Source: Planctomyces sp. (GTDB lineage Bacteria > Planctomycetota > Planctomycetia > Planctomycetales > Planctomycetaceae). From it: a DNA stretch of 64,000 nucleotides. Where the stretch lies: NCBI GenBank assembly GCA_016795105.1, contig JAEUIH010000020.1, positions 1 to 64,000 of the forward strand. Direction: 5' to 3'. The notes beneath the pieces were generated by a model, which ran no database searches, was not told where the DNA came from, and saw nothing but the letters and a program-made list of their open reading frames with translations. Below, in pieces: positions 1-7,952 of this stretch (positions are counted from its first letter, which is position 1; each line of letters starts with the position of its first letter). A program made the position numbers and the translations under genes.

Positions 1-474
1 GAACATCCGCTTTACAATACGAGATTGGATCTCGACCGTTTTAGTAAAGAGCTCCATCATCTTCTTGCCGGATCACACTAAGAAAGCTGCACGTCCGGCG
101 CCGGATACGCGGTGTACTATCCACATTGGAATTGTGGACTGCGCCCTCCGGACGTTGAATCGCTCGTCGGCTGCCACCTAAAAGAATATTCCCGGAATTC
201 CCTGCACCCCCCACCGTAACATCCCTGTCGCCCAGTTCTCGAGTCCTTGATGCGCCGTTGTGCCTCAATGCCCTTGTACGCGGAGGCACGTCGTGGCGAA
301 CTCTTGGTAGCGTAGGTCGGTTCGGGATCACCAGGAGAACGAGGCCAGGGTCCGAATCGGATTTCAGTACATCCTCTGCTGGATATCAGTCGCTGGGAGC
401 GTTTGCAGGTTGAAGAGAGGTTGCTCTGCGCAAAAAAAAAGGCCGCCCAATTGAGGACAATTGGGCGACCTGAG
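1..474. other. No protein gene recognised; hairpin at 260-289
   Basis: No open frame here has the look of a real protein. The one visible structure is an inverted repeat, GTGCCTC (260-266) against GAGGCAC (283-289). Its flanks are also partly complementary, so a structured RNA or the end of an upstream transcript is possible. The right end, 432-471, is the tRNA terminator listed separately. Confidence 0.4.
432..471 (-). terminator. Rho-independent terminator of tRNA-Ser
   Basis: On the minus strand a GC-rich stem (arms GCCCAATTG and CAATTGGGC, with flanking partly paired bases) is followed by nine T residues (432-440). It begins four bases beyond the tRNA 3' end, so it should end the tRNA transcript. 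Confidence 0.85.
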
Positions 475-561
475 CGGAGAGACAGGGATTCGAACCCTGG
501 GTACCCTTGCGGGTACTCCGGTTTTCAAGACCGGTGCAATCGGCCGCTCTGCCATCTCTCC
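475..561 (-). tRNA. tRNA-Ser (anticodon UGA)
   Basis: An 87-nt tRNA with a seven-base acceptor stem (GGAGAGA at 555-561 pairing with 476-482) and discriminator G at 475. The anticodon loop is CTTGAAA, giving anticodon TGA, which reads UCA. There is a long variable arm closed by GTACCC/GGGTAC, as expected of a class II serine tRNA, and a GGTTCGAATCC T-arm. CCA is not encoded. A T-tract terminator follows directly. Confidence 0.96.
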
Positions 562-931
562 GGGGCGGATGCTACGGACAGCGGGCAAGGCTGTCAATGT
601 TCCTCCAGTCGTTTCACAGAAGTCCCCAAAAGTTGAGGTTTCCTGGGACTTTTGCGCGTTTGCCGCTCTGAAGACACTCGGTCGTGCTCGCTTGTTCGCA
701 AGGGCGGTTTTTTAACCACGAAAGACACGAAAAAGCGGCAGGGGGCGTTTGTTGTCCAGCAGATTCGGGGATGGCAGGAGAATGGTGGAGTTCGGCATTC
801 TTTTACCCTCTGAGAACACTCAAGGACAGAGTTCGTGGCTTTGAATTTGAATCGCAGGGAGGGGCTGGCGTTTTTGACCACGGAATACGCGGAAGAGACG
901 GAAGAATCGCAGAAGTGTACGAGTTTGTTTT

Positions 932-1038
932 TTCGTGTGGTTCGTGTGGTTCGTGTGGTTCGTGTGGTTCGTGTGTTCCGTGTGTTCCGTGTGGTTCGTG
1001 TGTTCCGTGTGTTCCGTGGTTCGTGTGTTCCGTGGTTA
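932..1038. repeat. 9-bp tandem repeat (ttcgtgtgg / ttccgtgtg)
   Basis: About eleven imperfect copies of a 9-bp unit alternating between ttcgtgtgg and ttccgtgtg. On the other strand this reads as accacacgaa/cacacggaa. Similar units in partly degraded form lie just upstream (715-735, 878-900). The 9-bp period is a multiple of three, so all frames stay open and give spurious ORFs. Confidence 0.85.
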
Positions 1039-1144
1039 GCAATCACGGTAGCGGCGCGATGAATGGTCTTTGGTGAGTGCTGTTACCAGGACCGTGGAGT
1101 GGATCGTTGCGGGGGGCTCAACAGGATCGCAGCCAAGTACTCAA

Positions 1145-1164
1145 CATCACGGCGGAGCGTGATG
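1145..1164. repeat. CATCACG palindrome, copy 1
   Basis: A 7-bp inverted repeat CATCACG/CGTGATG around a six-base centre (GCGGAG). A nearly identical dyad lies at 28044-28062. In both places a GGGCAGGAATGCCC repeat follows within about 100 bp. Confidence 0.6.
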
Positions 1165-1201
1165 AGTACTTTGGGGAGCTCGTCTGCAGGGGGGGAGTGG
1201 G

Positions 1202-1474
1202 GACGGGCAGGAATGCCCATCCTACATTTGGTGACGGGCAGGAATGCCCATCCTACATTTGGTGACGGGCAGGAATGCCCATCCTACATTTGGCGACGGG
1301 CAGGAATGCTCATCCTACATTTGGCGACGGGCAGGAATGCTCATCCTACGTTTGGTGACGGGCAGGAATGCCCATCCTACGTTTGGTGACGGGCAGGAAT
1401 GCCCATCCTACATTTGGTGACGGGCAAGAATGCCCATCCTACATTTGGTGACGGGCAGGAATGCCCGTCCTGCG
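1202..1474. repeat. 31-bp tandem array, about 8.8 copies, each with a GGGCA/TGCCC hairpin
   Basis: Units start at 1202, 1233, 1264, 1295, 1326, 1357, 1388, 1419 and 1450 with a strict 31-bp period and few substitutions. Each holds GGGCAGGAATGCCC (5-bp stem, 4-nt loop; some units carry GCTC or an A change) followed by ATCCTACATTTGGTGAC. There are no unique spacers, so this is not CRISPR. Single copies of the same hairpin occur at 6541 and 28148, so it is a dispersed REP-like element amplified in tandem here. Confidence 0.92.
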
Positions 1475-1484
1475 ATAAAGATAA

Positions 1485-1513
1485 AAGACGAGCCAGTGGG
1501 GCTGGCTCGTCTT
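1485..1513 (-). terminator. Terminator of the DegT-family gene
   Basis: A perfect 11-bp stem (AAGACGAGCCA/TGGCTCGTCTT, loop of 7) begins 8 nt after the stop codon of the minus-strand aminotransferase. It runs into TTTATCTTTATC on the minus strand. This is a typical intrinsic terminator and separates the gene from the repeat array. Confidence 0.85.
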
Positions 1514-1521
1514 GAGGGTTG

Positions 1522-2736
1522 TTAGGCTGCTCGGCGTTGTGGTGGTTGAGTTTGTCGGAATGGCAGTGTGTTCTGGCGGCCGAGGGCTGTTGACAGGCCT
1601 TCGATTACTCGTTCCAGATGGTTGGCTGGTAGTTCCGAGTAGATTGGCAGCGAGAGCACTTCCGCGGCTGCTTTTTCTGATTCCGGCAGATCGCCTGGCT
1701 TGTATCCCAGGTAGTCAAAGCACTTTTGCAGGTGCAGTGGAATTGGATAGTACACTGCACATCCAATCTGCTGCTCTTTCATCGACTGAATCACGGCGGC
1801 TCGTCGGCCATCCTTGATTCGTGTCGTGAACTGATTGAACACATGCCGTCGGTCTTTCATGACCTGTGGCAGTTCAATCGCGTCCTGCAGTCCATTGCTC
1901 TGAATCAACTGGGCATACCGGGCGGCGTTCTGGTTGCGAGCTTCTGTCCAAGAATCCAGGTGTCGCAGTTTGACTCGCAGAACTGTTGCCTGGAGGGCAT
2001 CCAGTCGGCTGTTGTATCCAACTTCCACATGATTGTATCCGCCCATGTCGCCATGGACTCGCAGTCGCTTCAAGCGTGCTGCCAGTTCCGGATCATCTGT
2101 GGTCATGATGCCGCCGTCGCCAGCTCCGCCCAGGTTCTTCGTCGGGAAAAAGCTGAAGCATCCGATCGTTCCCAGAACTCCAGTACGGCGGCCTCGATAT
2201 TCTGCGCCGATCGCCTGTGCTGAGTCTTCAACGATCGGAATTTTGTATTTCGCAGACAGCCGCCAGAGTGGTTCCATCTCTGCACACTGGCCAAAGATAT
2301 GGACCGGCATGATGGCTTTTGTTCGCGGTGTAATCGCTTTCGCAACCTGCTCTGGGCAGATATTGAAGCTGTGAGGTTCAATGTCGACCAGGACCGGTCG
2401 AGCTCCAACGCGATGAATCGCACTGGCTGATGCAAAGAAGGTAAACGGGCTGGTGATGACTTCGTCGCCAGGGCCAACGCCCAGGGCCATCAGCGCCAGA
2501 ATCAGGGCGTCCGTACCTGACGCACAGCCGATCGCGTGGCGAGCATCGCAGTATTGAGCAATCTCCTGCTCAAGCAGCGTGACTTCTTCACCCAGGATGA
2601 AGTGCTGTGTTTCAAAGCAACGGTCGACAGCTTCGCGGATTTCATCGCGAATCGTCTGATACTGTGCGACCAAATCAATAAACGGTACAGGCTGAGTAGA
2701 CTCCGCCATGTTAATGGGCGGGTGCGGTTTTGACAT
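1522..2736 (-). CDS. DegT/DnrJ/EryC1/StrS family PLP-dependent aminotransferase
   Basis: Predicted sugar aminotransferase that converts a keto group of a nucleotide sugar to an amine, for amino sugars of the cell surface or a secondary product. Family marks include the early motif VPFIDLVAQY, the GCASGTDAL cofactor loop, the VEDSAQAIGA strand carrying the PLP-ring Asp, and FSFFPTKNLGGAGDGG with the Schiff-base lysine. Length (about 404 aa) is normal. The start is placed at the ATG at 2736, preceded by GGAG; an upstream ATG at 2793 and a downstream one (MAEST) are possible. It is followed by an intrinsic terminator and has no operon partner in view, so the substrate cannot be named. Confidence 0.9.
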   Translation of the reverse strand: MSKPHPPINMAESTQPVPFIDLVAQYQTIRDEIREAVDRCFETQHFILGEEVTLLEQEIAQYCDARHAIGCASGTDALILALMALGVGPGDEVITSPFTFFASASAIHRVGARPVLVDIEPHSFNICPEQVAKAITPRTKAIMPVHIFGQCAEMEPLWRLSAKYKIPIVEDSAQAIGAEYRGRRTGVLGTIGCFSFFPTKNLGGAGDGGIMTTDDPELAARLKRLRVHGDMGGYNHVEVGYNSRLDALQATVLRVKLRHLDSWTEARNQNAARYAQLIQSNGLQDAIELPQVMKDRRHVFNQFTTRIKDGRRAAVIQSMKEQQIGCAVYYPIPLHLQKCFDYLGYKPGDLPESEKAAAEVLSLPIYSELPANHLERVIEGLSTALGRQNTLPFRQTQPPQRRAA

Positions 2737-3159
2737 GAGCGACTCCATTCGCTTCGATTTGCCGATGTTCCCCGGCGGGACTGGGCAGAACATTAATTTC
2801 TTGCGTCAACGGTGTCAAGATGAACGGATCGGCAGAGTTTGCCGAAACCATTGGCAGGAAAACGACTTAGGGCACCTGAACACGGACGCACTCGTTGTCG
2901 TTATCGTCCGTTCTTGTGGGAAACCGTATCGATCGTGGCGATTTTTCCGCTTTTGGTAATTCAGGCCGAGGTTCGATATCATGGGATTCTGCGTCGGTCA
3001 GGTGGCTTCCACGTCCGCCAGATTCTCGACTATTGATCTACAGTCAACTTCATGTCGTTCCGTTCTGTTTTCTCGTTTGTTGTTTTTTTGGGTCTTTCTT
3101 GTTCCTGCCGGTTCCTCCCGGGTGTCCTGTCCTGTTTGTGTCTTGTTGTGGAGATTTGA
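2737..3159. other. Divergent intergenic region, no gene seen
   Basis: Lies between the divergent DegT-family gene and the Maf gene and must hold both promoters. The part next to Maf (about 3055-3150) is strongly T- and C/T-rich on the plus strand. No dyad or clear -35/-10 pair stood out. Confidence 0.5.
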
Positions 3160-3882
3160 GTGCTTCAAATTGTGTTGGGTTCACGGTCTCCAAGGCGGCG
3201 CGATCTCCTGTCGTCCATGTTTCCATGTGATGCGTTTACAATTCTTCCGCCTCGTAATTCCGAGGAACTGGGGTTTGATGACGTGCGTTCCGCGATTGGT
3301 ATCGAGGACCGCCTCAAGACCATCGTTCGTCACAAACATGAAGATGTCATCTCCCAGCCCGAGTTCCTCCAACTCCAGCAGTCATCTTGTTCTTATTCAC
3401 CAGGCGACGTCTCGCCGTCGGTGCTCGCGGAAACGAAACTTCCGCCACTGGTTGTTGTGGCCGATACAACGGTGATCGCGACAGATGACAATGGGGCACT
3501 ACAGGTACTCGGTCAGCCAACGCTCGAGTACTGGCAGGACGAGGTTCAACTCTGGTTCAAAAAGTTTCTTTCCGGGAGGACTCATCAGGTCTGGACCTGC
3601 TTTCGAGTTTCCTGTGGTCAAGTACACCAGGAACAGGTGATTCGATCTCGAGTTACATTCGTTTCACTGACGGATGCTCAAATCGACTGGTACATTTCAA
3701 CCGGAGAATCGGTCGGCAAGGCTGGCGGCTATGCGATACAGGGATACGGTGCCGCTTTGGTGTGTGGTGTTGAGGGAAGTCTGACCAACGTGATTGGGCT
3801 GCCTCTGCTGGAAGTTTCGCAGAGTCTGCATCTGGTCGAGGCTGTTGCAGGACACGAACTGAGGCGGAGCAAGCAACCGTGA
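3160..3882 (+). CDS. maf: Maf/YhdE-like nucleoside triphosphate pyrophosphatase
   Basis: Maf proteins hydrolyse non-canonical or excess nucleoside triphosphates (dTTP, UTP or modified pyrimidines) to the monophosphate and pyrophosphate. The N-terminal LGSRSPRR motif, the central VVVADTTV strand with the catalytic Asp, GKAGGYAIQGYGA and the C-terminal SLTNVIGLPL are all typical. At 240 aa it is longer than the usual 190-200 because of an insertion around residues 30-75. The start is GTG at 3160 with GGAG six bases upstream. The stop overlaps the GTG start of the downstream dus gene (GTGA), so the two are probably translationally coupled. Confidence 0.88.
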   Translation: MLQIVLGSRSPRRRDLLSSMFPCDAFTILPPRNSEELGFDDVRSAIGIEDRLKTIVRHKHEDVISQPEFLQLQQSSCSYSPGDVSPSVLAETKLPPLVVVADTTVIATDDNGALQVLGQPTLEYWQDEVQLWFKKFLSGRTHQVWTCFRVSCGQVHQEQVIRSRVTFVSLTDAQIDWYISTGESVGKAGGYAIQGYGAALVCGVEGSLTNVIGLPLLEVSQSLHLVEAVAGHELRRSKQP

Positions 3883-4961
3883 TCTCATCGGGACCATCTG
3901 TGGAGCTGATGGCAAAGCTGGCGTCACCGGTTCAGCTCGGAACGAGGACACTGACGTCTCGATTCTTCCTGGCGCCGCTGGCCGGGTATACTCATCTGGC
4001 ATTTCGCCTCGTCCTGCGCCGACAGGGCGGGCTGGGGCTGGCGACGACCGATCTGGTTCAGGCGACAATGCTGGCGGCGGGGCATCGCAAGTCTCTGGAT
4101 CTTGTCGAAACCTGTCACGAAGATCGCCCACTGTCTGTTCAGATCTTCAGCGGTGTGACTGAGGATCTTGTGAAGGCCGCAGTGTGGCTGCAGGATCATG
4201 GTTACGAGGGCATCGACATCAATATGGGCTGCCCGATGGCCAAGATCAACGGCTCAGGCGGTGGTGCCCGCCTGATGTGTGATACTCGTGGTGCTGCCGA
4301 AACTGCCGCGCGAGTTGTGGATGCTGTCCGGATTCCCGTAACGGTCAAGATGAGGCTGGGCTGGGATGATCAGCAGATTACAGCGCCCGAGCTGGCAGAG
4401 TCGCTCGAAAATGTCGGAGTTGCTGCCATCACCATCCACGGAAGAACTCGGGCTCAGGGTTTTCACGGGACGGTCAATCGTGAAGGGATCCGACAAACCG
4501 TGGCGGCTGTGAAGAGTATTCCAATCATTGCCAATGGTGATGTCAGAACTGTGGAGGATGCTGTCTCCATGATGCGGCAAACCGGGTGTTCGGCAATTGC
4601 TATTGGCCGAGGGGCGATGCTGGACCCGTGGATCTTCCGTCGGTTATCCGAGTACGCTGCTCATGGTTCAACATCGTTTGAACCATCGGCCGACGAACAG
4701 GTTGAGTTTCTCTCAACTCATTTCCATCTGATGGTTCAGCAGTACGGAGATTACAGTTGTCAGTTGTTTCGGAAGTTTGCCGCCTGGTATGGTGCTCGAC
4801 TGGGTGTTCCCGAAGACCTGGAAGATCGCCTTCGTCGGTTTGAATCCCCTGCCGAGTTTGATGGACTCACAAAAGAAATTCGTCGGCGACATGGTGAACG
4901 GGCCTGCTGGGTACCAACGGCTCTTGTGAAGGTGCCGAATGGGCCCGTTTCGCATTGGTGA
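3879..4961 (+). CDS. dus: tRNA-dihydrouridine synthase (DusB-like)
   Basis: FMN enzyme that reduces specific uridines in the tRNA D-loop to dihydrouridine. A TIM barrel is indicated by LAPLAGYTHLAFR, the VQIFSG strand and the active-site motif INMGCPMAKI with the catalytic cysteine. VTVKMRLGW, ITIHGRTR, IIANGDV and AIGRGAM supply the FMN/phosphate-binding strands. The C-terminal helical domain (FRKFAAWYGA) recognises tRNA. Length 360 aa is normal. The GTG start overlaps the stop of maf; an in-frame ATG (MAKLAS) ten codons later is an alternative. Confidence 0.9.
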   Translation: MISSGPSVELMAKLASPVQLGTRTLTSRFFLAPLAGYTHLAFRLVLRRQGGLGLATTDLVQATMLAAGHRKSLDLVETCHEDRPLSVQIFSGVTEDLVKAAVWLQDHGYEGIDINMGCPMAKINGSGGGARLMCDTRGAAETAARVVDAVRIPVTVKMRLGWDDQQITAPELAESLENVGVAAITIHGRTRAQGFHGTVNREGIRQTVAAVKSIPIIANGDVRTVEDAVSMMRQTGCSAIAIGRGAMLDPWIFRRLSEYAAHGSTSFEPSADEQVEFLSTHFHLMVQQYGDYSCQLFRKFAAWYGARLGVPEDLEDRLRRFESPAEFDGLTKEIRRRHGERACWVPTALVKVPNGPVSHW

Positions 4962-4971
4962 GGTGGCCTTC

Positions 4972-6255
4972 TTATCCCTGAGCTCTCAGTTGGTTAAAGA
5001 TTGCGAAAGCTCCGACGATCGTGTCAAATTTGGCCATGCCTCCCCAAAGGGTCTTTGACCCGGGGTCCCCCTGCGATTTCTTGTTGATGTAACCACCGAG
5101 TTGTGCGACCGAAAGCATGAACGTTCGAACGCCTGGTGGGTTTTCTCGATCAATGGGGCGTCCAAGAAAACCCATGACAGCGATCCACTCCTCGGGCAAA
5201 AAGTACGTTTCGCAACTGCTTTCAGGATCACTGTACGCCGCACCGGTCAGATACTCCACACGCCACGCGACCTCCGCGAACACGGAAAACTCGGTCAGAT
5301 ATTGCTCCAGGGTTTCACAATTCAGTTCTTCAATCTTCAGACCATTCGTGAGGGTCGTGAAATACAGTCCGACTTTCGATTGAAGACGATATCCATCAAT
5401 AGTGTCATTCAGTTGTTCCACGGTTGTGATCGGCAGCGAGGTGAACAACAACCAGCGGGAAGGCGCCTTTTCTGTCGATAGATTCTGTTCGCGCACTTCC
5501 ACCACGTTGATCGTGAGGTCCTCGAGTGCACCTCCACTACTTCGTCGTGGCACAGCGATCGTAACGGTGATCGCCTTTGTTGAGATCTTTCCGTCATGCG
5601 CAATTTGCGGCTGCTTTTGCGATCGCTTCCCATGGGCCTGTCGTTCGAGTGCATCCTGGCCGTCAACATGGACATCACGCTCGGTTCGCCATTCTGCAAG
5701 TGACAGTGCTTCGTCCACGGTGGCTGCTGTGATCGACTTTCCGGTGGAGGAGTCAACAGCAGCGGTGATGGGTTGCGGATGGTTTTGGCGAATGATGAAA
5801 TTATAGTTTTCGGGCCGCTCTGATGCTTCCGAAAGTAACTCGCTGATGTCTGATTCGATGTCAGCCGACGCCACAAACTGCACATGCGGGAGGCTCCGGG
5901 CGATTTGCTTGCCGCGCTGCATCATTTTCAGCCAGCGGCTGCTTTCTTTTTCTTCACTGGAGGCGTTAGTTGGCTCATTCTTCCGACCGCTCGCCGATTT
6001 GTTGCCCGATGCCGGGTTGCGAGTCCAGATCACCTGATCAACGACACCCAGTGGCAAACCGTTTTCGTTTACGGCGTACATGGGGTGAAAGAAGAATCCC
6101 TTTCGCTTGCCCGTACGAAGCGGACCTGTTCCCTGGACAGGTGGGTTAGACTTCGTCAGGTCCACCTCCATGGTATCCATCGTCAGAAATACCCTCGTCT
6201 GTTTGCTGCAGCGATCGATGGTGGTTTGATTGTGGCTTGAAAGGAGCTCTTCCAT
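4972..6255 (-). pseudogene. Decayed IS4-family (Tn5-like) transposase
   Basis: The 427-residue frame aligns with IS4/Tn5-type DDE transposases. The first catalytic Asp region is near residue 27 (MDTMEVDLT), followed by GFFFHPMYAVNENGLPLGV, the second Asp region (ASADIESDISEL) and a C-terminal AWRVEYLTG helix. Two things argue that it is dead. The N-terminal DNA-binding part is missing, with an in-frame TGA about 11 codons upstream. The Y-x2-R-x3-E-x6-K signature reads Y-x2-Q-x3-G-x6-T, so the catalytic Glu is gone along with the Arg and Lys. No terminal inverted repeats were found. Confidence 0.75.
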
Positions 6256-6556
6256 GTTGACCTTACACGATATGGTGTTGATTCACTCAACCACGCGGTT
6301 TTTGAAATACGGAGTTTAGTGTCTTCGGCATGTTGTTTCACTGACAGTTTATGCGGCGTTGCGATTGCGGTGCTGGCGATTCAGGGGTTGGTGCGATTTG
6401 TGGGAGGAGACTGGAGGTGGGATGGAAGCGGTGGAATCGAAGGTGAGAGGGGCTGGATGGGACGGAGAGGTGTGGAGGGTGGGTAGGACGAGGGCAGGGC
6501 GGAATGCAGGGGTGAGGCAGGGGTGAGGCAGGGGTGGTACGGCAGGAATGCCCATC
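6256..6556. other. G-rich gene-free spacer with short tandem repeats
   Basis: From about 6400 to 6540 the plus strand is strongly G-rich. It contains three consecutive 'gaggcagggg(t)' units near 6512-6535 and ends in a GGCAGGAATGCC hairpin at 6541. No gene is visible. Confidence 0.55.
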
Positions 6557-6561
6557 CTACG
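6541..6561. repeat. Solitary GGCAGGAATGCC REP-like element at a gene's 3' end
   Basis: Matches the 31-bp repeat of the 1202-1474 array (GGCAGGAATGCCCATCCTAC). The repeat supplies the stop codon of the flanking minus-strand DUF1501 gene: the CTA at 6557-6559 is TAG on the coding strand. The element therefore appears to have arrived at, and trimmed or replaced, the end of that gene. Confidence 0.75.
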
Positions 6562-7945
6562 TGATTTCTTTGATAACTCGGCCGGCGACGTCGGTGAGGC
6601 GGAAGTCGCGGCCGGCGTAACGGTAGGTGAGTCGTTCGTGGTCGATGCCGAGCTGGTGAAGCATTGTGGCATGGAGGTCATGCACGTGAACTCGGTTGTG
6701 GACGGACCGAAATCCGAAGTCATCCGTTTCGCCATAGGTCATGCCGCCGCGAATGCCGCCTCCGGCAAGCCAGGTGGTAAATCCGTAGTGGTTGTGGTCG
6801 CGTCCGTTGCCGTTTTCTGATGTTGGTGTTCGTCCAAATTCGCCACCCCAGAGAATAAGTGTGTCCTCGAGAAGTCCTCGCTGCTTGAGGTCACTGAGCA
6901 GTGCAGCGATTGGCTGGTCAATATCGCGGCACAGATTGCGGACTCCTTCGTTGTGTCCGCTGTGAGTATCCCAGGGTTGTCCATCTCCGTAGTACACCTG
7001 AACGAATCGGACTCCGCGTTCGCTGAGTCGTCTTGCCAGCAGGCAGCCGTTGGCAAAGTGCCCTTCGCCATACATCGCACGAGTTGATTCGGATTCCTTT
7101 TGGAGATCAAAGGCGTCAGTTGCTGCGAACTGCATACGATATGCAGTTTCCATTGCCTGCAGCCGGCCTTCGAGTTGTCCGTCGGGACCTGTGCGAGCGA
7201 GCTGAAGCTGATTCAGGCGTGTCATGAGGTCTACCTGAACTCGCTGCTGTTCGCTGCTGCGTCCGGTGTTGCGGAGCCATGGGATCAGCTTGTCCGGACT
7301 GGGATCTTTATGGTTGATATACGTTCCCTGATGTGATCCCGGCAGGAACGCACTGGTCCACAGGATTGAAAACCGGACTGGCTTGCCCGGGCACAGAACA
7401 ATGTAGGCCGGCAGGTTACTGTTTTCGGTGCCTAGTCCATAGGACAGCCATGAACCCATGCTCGGTCGAGTGGGCAGGATGGTGCCGTTGTTCATCATCA
7501 GCAGAGCAGGGCCGTGGTTGGGGTTGTCCGTATAGGTTGAACGAATGATGCAGAGGTCGTCTGCATGGTTCGCGAGGTTCGGGAGCAGTTCGCTGATCGG
7601 TACGCCGGATTCTCCGTGCTGACGAAATCGGAATGGTGATGGCATCAGTCCGGCTGTCTTGCGTTCTGTGCGAAGATCGGCCTGCTGCGGACGCTGACCA
7701 GCAAATTTCTCAAGCAATGGCTTCGGATCGAACAGGTCGCCCTGAAACGGGCCGCCATTCATAAACAGATGGATCACACGCTTTGCTCGAGCCATCGAAT
7801 GCGGCAGAGCCTGTTCGGCACCAAACGCGGCCACCATTCCCAGCGTTCCGAGACCACCACCGGCAGCCTGAATCATGGCTCGACGCGAATACCGGCTGAG
7901 CAGCGTTTCCGCAGAGCCTGTGTTCTGAATCTTGTTATTGTTCAT
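6557..7945 (-). CDS. DUF1501 family exported protein
   Basis: A DUF1501 protein (sulfatase/alkaline-phosphatase-like fold, reaction unknown), the usual partner of DUF1549/DUF1553 proteins in planctomycetes. It opens with a Tat-like signal (SRRAMIQAAGGGLG near residue 20) and carries [43 protein letters not shown] and VHVHDLHATMLHQLGI, where the family's presumed metal-binding Asp and His residues lie. The ATG at 7945 is chosen because it starts 7 nt after the stop of the upstream PSCyt gene. Its stop codon lies inside a REP-like repeat. It is probably last in a three-gene operon with the enolase-superfamily gene. Confidence 0.9.
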   Translation of the reverse strand: MNNNKIQNTGSAETLLSRYSRRAMIQAAGGGLGTLGMVAAFGAEQALPHSMARAKRVIHLFMNGGPFQGDLFDPKPLLEKFAGQRPQQADLRTERKTAGLMPSPFRFRQHGESGVPISELLPNLANHADDLCIIRSTYTDNPNHGPALLMMNNGTILPTRPSMGSWLSYGLGTENSNLPAYIVLCPGKPVRFSILWTSAFLPGSHQGTYINHKDPSPDKLIPWLRNTGRSSEQQRVQVDLMTRLNQLQLARTGPDGQLEGRLQAMETAYRMQFAATDAFDLQKESESTRAMYGEGHFANGCLLARRLSERGVRFVQVYYGDGQPWDTHSGHNEGVRNLCRDIDQPIAALLSDLKQRGLLEDTLILWGGEFGRTPTSENGNGRDHNHYGFTTWLAGGGIRGGMTYGETDDFGFRSVHNRVHVHDLHATMLHQLGIDHERLTYRYAGRDFRLTDVAGRVIKEIT

Positions 7946-7952
7946 GATGTGA

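Larger units (their letters stand above)
562..1201. other. Gene-free region with low-complexity repeats
   Basis: No believable gene. It holds stretches of the 'accacgaaagacacgaa' type near 715-735 and 878-900, the 9-bp tandem block at 932-1038, and a CATCACG/CGTGATG dyad at 1145-1164. Open frames here translate to NTRNTR- or RVVRVV-like low-complexity strings and are artefacts of the repeats. Confidence 0.6.

Noticed and set aside
364-636. Open frames on both strands overlapping the tRNA-Ser gene
   Set aside because: They are translations of the tRNA and its terminator, a common artefact, and have no independent coding signs.
594-1062. Several frames rich in NTRTTR, HGTHEP or RVVRVV
   Set aside because: All arise from the 9-bp tandem repeat; every frame stays open because the period is a multiple of three.
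1063-1389. Frame encoding repeated GRNAHPT-like units
   Set aside because: It is the 31-bp repeat array read in frame. No ribosome site or conserved protein is expected.
1202-1474. CRISPR array
   Set aside because: The 31-bp period has no unique spacers, the repeat itself fills the period, and no cas genes are in the window.
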